Shown here piece by piece: positions 5,549 through 7,281 of a stretch of DNA of 7,281 nucleotides (positions are counted from its first letter, which is position 1; each line of letters starts with the position of its first letter). The stretch comes from Bacillota bacterium (GTDB taxonomy: Bacteria > Bacillota_A > Clostridia > DSM-8532). The position numbers and the translations under genes are program-made. The stretch lies in assembly GCA_023424865.1 (NCBI GenBank), contig JAFADM010000177.1:1-7281 (forward strand), written 5' to 3'. The notes beneath the pieces are model-generated. The model was not told the origin of the DNA and did no database searches. It saw only the letters and a program-made list of their open reading frames with translations.

Positions 5549-6652
5549 ATGGCTTTTGCCTTGGAAGATTGGGTAGCGCTAAAGGAATTGGAAGGTATGG
5601 GTCCAACTAAAAAACTGGATCTCATAAAAGCTTTGGGGGATCCTGCCCTTGCCCTGGAAGCCGCGAAGGATTCAGGCCTGGGGGAAGGGCTTGAAAAGGC
5701 TCTGGCTGAAGCTCACCGCATACTTACCTTATGCGAAAAAAAGGAGATTCAAGTTATCGCTTTATCTCACGAGGCTTACCCGGAGCTTTTAAAATACATA
5801 TCGGATCCACCCCTTGTTTTATATGTAAAGGGAACCTTACCTGATAATCCTTCACTGGGGGTGGTGGGATCCCGGCGTGCCTCCTCCTATGGTATTGATG
5901 CTGCGGTTAAGTTTTCTTCCCAGCTATGCAAAGCAGGCTTTTCGGTGGTAAGCGGAATGGCCAGGGGCATTGATACCGCCGCCCACTGCGGTGCGCTCAA
6001 AGGCGGAGGCCCTACGGCGGCTGTTCTCGGTTGCGGTCCTGATTTCGTGTATCCTCCTGAAAATGCGATGCTTATGGAGCGTATAGCAGAAAACGGAGCC
6101 GTGCTGTCGGAATACGCCCCCGGCACCGAGCCCAGAGCCTTTCACTTTCCCTGCCGCAATCGGATTATCAGCGGTATGTGCCTCGGAGTTATGGTGGTGG
6201 AAGCCGGTGTCAAAAGCGGATCCCTTATTACCGCCCAAACCGCTTTGGAGCAGGGGAGGGAAGTGTTTGCCGTACCGGGAAACCTGAGCAGCTTTAACAG
6301 CAGGGGCACCAACAAGCTCATCCAGGACGGTGCCAAGCTTGTGCTTGCGCTTTCGGATATTCTGGAGGAATTCGGCATGGATACCAGCTCCCTTGAAGCT
6401 CGCAGCCTCAAGGACACTCCATTGCCATTGGCAGTTAAACTTTTTTCTGAGACAGCCGGATCTTACGACGGCACCCTCACTGTTCCTGAAAAGGAAGTCC
6501 TTATAAATCTTGGGATTGAAGATCTCTTTGATGAGGAAATGGGAATGAAAACAGGTATGAAGCCGTCCGAGCTAAGTGGCGTTTTATTGTCCCTGGAGCT
6601 TAAAGGCCTAATCCAGCGAACGCTCTCAGGGCGCTTTCGCCGTACCCTATAG
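5549..6652 (+). CDS. dprA: DNA-processing protein DprA (Smf)
   Basis: A 367-residue cytoplasmic protein with all DprA hallmarks: an N-terminal helix-hairpin-helix/SAM-like part with LEGMGP (14-19), then the Rossmann-like core with VVGSRRASSYG (105-115), SGMARGIDTAAH (135-146), GCGPDFVYPPEN (161-172), FPCRNRIISG (200-209), EAGVKSGSLITA (218-229) and GREVFAVPG (236-244), GTNKLIQDGA (253-262), and a C-terminal winged-helix region (about 305-367). Family role: binding incoming single-stranded DNA and loading RecA during natural transformation; it is also kept in many species not known to be competent. The start at 5549 is preferred because AAAGGA (5532-5537) lies 11 bases upstream. The in-frame ATG at 5537 overlaps that purine block and has only weak pairing upstream; it would add four residues. 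The gene follows yifB by about 65 bases across a hairpin and probably shares its transcript. Confidence 0.95.
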   Translation: MAFALEDWVALKELEGMGPTKKLDLIKALGDPALALEAAKDSGLGEGLEKALAEAHRILTLCEKKEIQVIALSHEAYPELLKYISDPPLVLYVKGTLPDNPSLGVVGSRRASSYGIDAAVKFSSQLCKAGFSVVSGMARGIDTAAHCGALKGGGPTAAVLGCGPDFVYPPENAMLMERIAENGAVLSEYAPGTEPRAFHFPCRNRIISGMCLGVMVVEAGVKSGSLITAQTALEQGREVFAVPGNLSSFNSRGTNKLIQDGAKLVLALSDILEEFGMDTSSLEARSLKDTPLPLAVKLFSETAGSYDGTLTVPEKEVLINLGIEDLFDEEMGMKTGMKPSELSGVLLSLELKGLIQRTLSGRFRRTL

Positions 6653-6656
6653 CCTG

Positions 6657-6685
6657 TTTTTAACGAAGGCATTGAAAAGTATAAT
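6657..6685 (+). promoter_or_regulatory. Candidate promoter for the polysaccharide deacetylase gene
   Basis: A perfect TATAAT (6680-6685) stands 17 bases after a weak TTTTTA (6657-6662), just downstream of the dprA stop. It is in the right place to start the deacetylase transcript, with a leader of about 110 bases. The poor -35 keeps this tentative. The rest of the 150-base spacer shows no clear terminator and no convincing small gene. Confidence 0.35.
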
Positions 6686-6802
6686 GAAGCTGCCCAACGC
6701 CCTTTGCCTTATCTCGCAGAAGTTATTCGGTACAGGTATTGGCATGAATGAGCCAGGTTATGAATAAAATGGACACAGAAGAGCAAACCGGGCGGCTTGG
6801 TT

Positions 6803-7281
6803 ATGAAAGTCCTGTACATCAAAAAGAAATACCTGTTTTCTATATCCCTTTTTATACTGGCGGTCTTCTTTTTAATTGTCAATATTACCATTGCGCGCAA
6901 TTATGTAAGGGAGGTTAATTCGCCTTACCGCCAGGATATTCCCATTTACTCCGTTGAAAGTGAAGGAAAAAAATGCGCCATCACCTTCGACTGTGCCTGG
7001 GGAGCCGATGATATTCCCAGACTGTTGGATATACTGGATAGTTATAAAGCCAAGGCAACCTTTTTTATTGTAGGGACCTGGGCGGAAAAATATCCGGATG
7101 TGGTCAGGCTAATGGCGGAAAAGGGACATGAGGTGGCAAATCACGGTTACTCCCATCAGCATATGGCTCAAATACCCGAAGCAAAAATAAAGGAAGAAAT
7201 AACACGCTGTACGGAACTGCTGGAAAAAATAACAGGGCAGGAAATCAAGCTGTTCCGAGCACCCTATGGGGAGTACAACAG
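6803..7281 (+). CDS. Membrane-anchored polysaccharide deacetylase (PdaB-like), 5' part, cut by the window end
   Basis: An open frame of 159 codons from ATG 6803 continues past the window edge. Residues 1-9 are basic (MKVLYIKKK), then a hydrophobic stretch (about 10-30) forms a signal anchor, placing the catalytic domain outside the cell. The NodB-homology domain starts near residue 58. AITFDCAWGADD (59-70) holds the catalytic-base and metal-ligand Asp residues, NHGYSH (113-118) is the H-x-x-x-H metal motif, and FRAPYGEYN (151-159) is motif 3. The TFD-AWG form and N-terminal anchor resemble sporulation-associated PdaB and clostridial YlxY-like enzymes. Family reaction: metal-dependent N-deacetylation of glycan N-acetyl groups, here probably peptidoglycan. 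The ribosome site is weak (GGGCGG, seven bases upstream); an in-frame TTG at 6797 is possible but less likely. The remaining third, including the last catalytic motifs, is not visible. Confidence 0.9.
   Translation, partial: MKVLYIKKKYLFSISLFILAVFFLIVNITIARNYVREVNSPYRQDIPIYSVESEGKKCAITFDCAWGADDIPRLLDILDSYKAKATFFIVGTWAEKYPDVVRLMAEKGHEVANHGYSHQHMAQIPEAKIKEEITRCTELLEKITGQEIKLFRAPYGEYN

Noticed and set aside
6684..6767. 27-codon open frame (MKLPNALCLISQKLFGTGIG...) in the dprA-deacetylase spacer
   Set aside because: No ribosome site or recognisable similarity; its ATG overlaps the TATAAT promoter candidate.
6760..6919. Short + strand open frame overlapping the start of the deacetylase
   Set aside because: Most of it is the out-of-frame reading of the signal-anchor region, and the deacetylase frame carries clear motifs.

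Overview
The window looks like chromosomal DNA of a low-to-mid GC, probably spore-forming Firmicute of the Clostridia type. The grounds are purine-rich Shine-Dalgarno sequences, AT-rich intergenic DNA with TATAAT-like promoters, a TTAGTACC-type (FapR-like) operator, and a PdaB-like membrane-anchored polysaccharide deacetylase. This assignment is an inference from gene style and cannot be pinned to a genus by eye. All recognised genes lie on the + strand.

Layout: (1) 1-174 is the 3' end of a glyoxalase I-like gene, closely followed at 202-897 by a YgjP/DUF45 zinc-metallopeptidase-fold gene; a compact intrinsic terminator at 898-926 closes this unit. (2) A well-formed sigma-A promoter (926-954, extended -10), overlapped by a FapR-like palindrome (954-970), drives a long-chain acyl-CoA synthetase-like AMP-forming enzyme (1051-2868). 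A GNAT acetyltransferase (2948-3760) follows with no terminator between them. (3) A 217-bp AT-rich gap contains a 109-bp imperfect inverted-repeat element (3813-3921), and then a hairpin whose 3' arm carries the Shine-Dalgarno of the next gene. (4) yifB/comM (3978-5483) and dprA (5549-6652) form the frequently seen pair of an AAA+ helicase-like ATPase and a RecA loader for incoming single-stranded DNA; a long hairpin spans the yifB stop codon. (5) A 150-bp spacer with one perfect TATAAT precedes a polysaccharide deacetylase gene that runs off the window end (6803-7281).

How the parts may work together: the acyl-CoA ligase would be tied to membrane-lipid status if the FapR-like operator is real. 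yifB and dprA act in processing of single-stranded DNA during transformation or recombination. The deacetylase acts outside the membrane on peptidoglycan, probably cortex or other cell-wall glycan. I found no CRISPR array, tRNA, rRNA, transposase or phage gene. The most unusual signals are regulatory and structural: the operator at the ligase promoter, the ligase's non-lysine residue at the usual catalytic A10 position, the MITE-like repeat, and two RNA hairpins around yifB.
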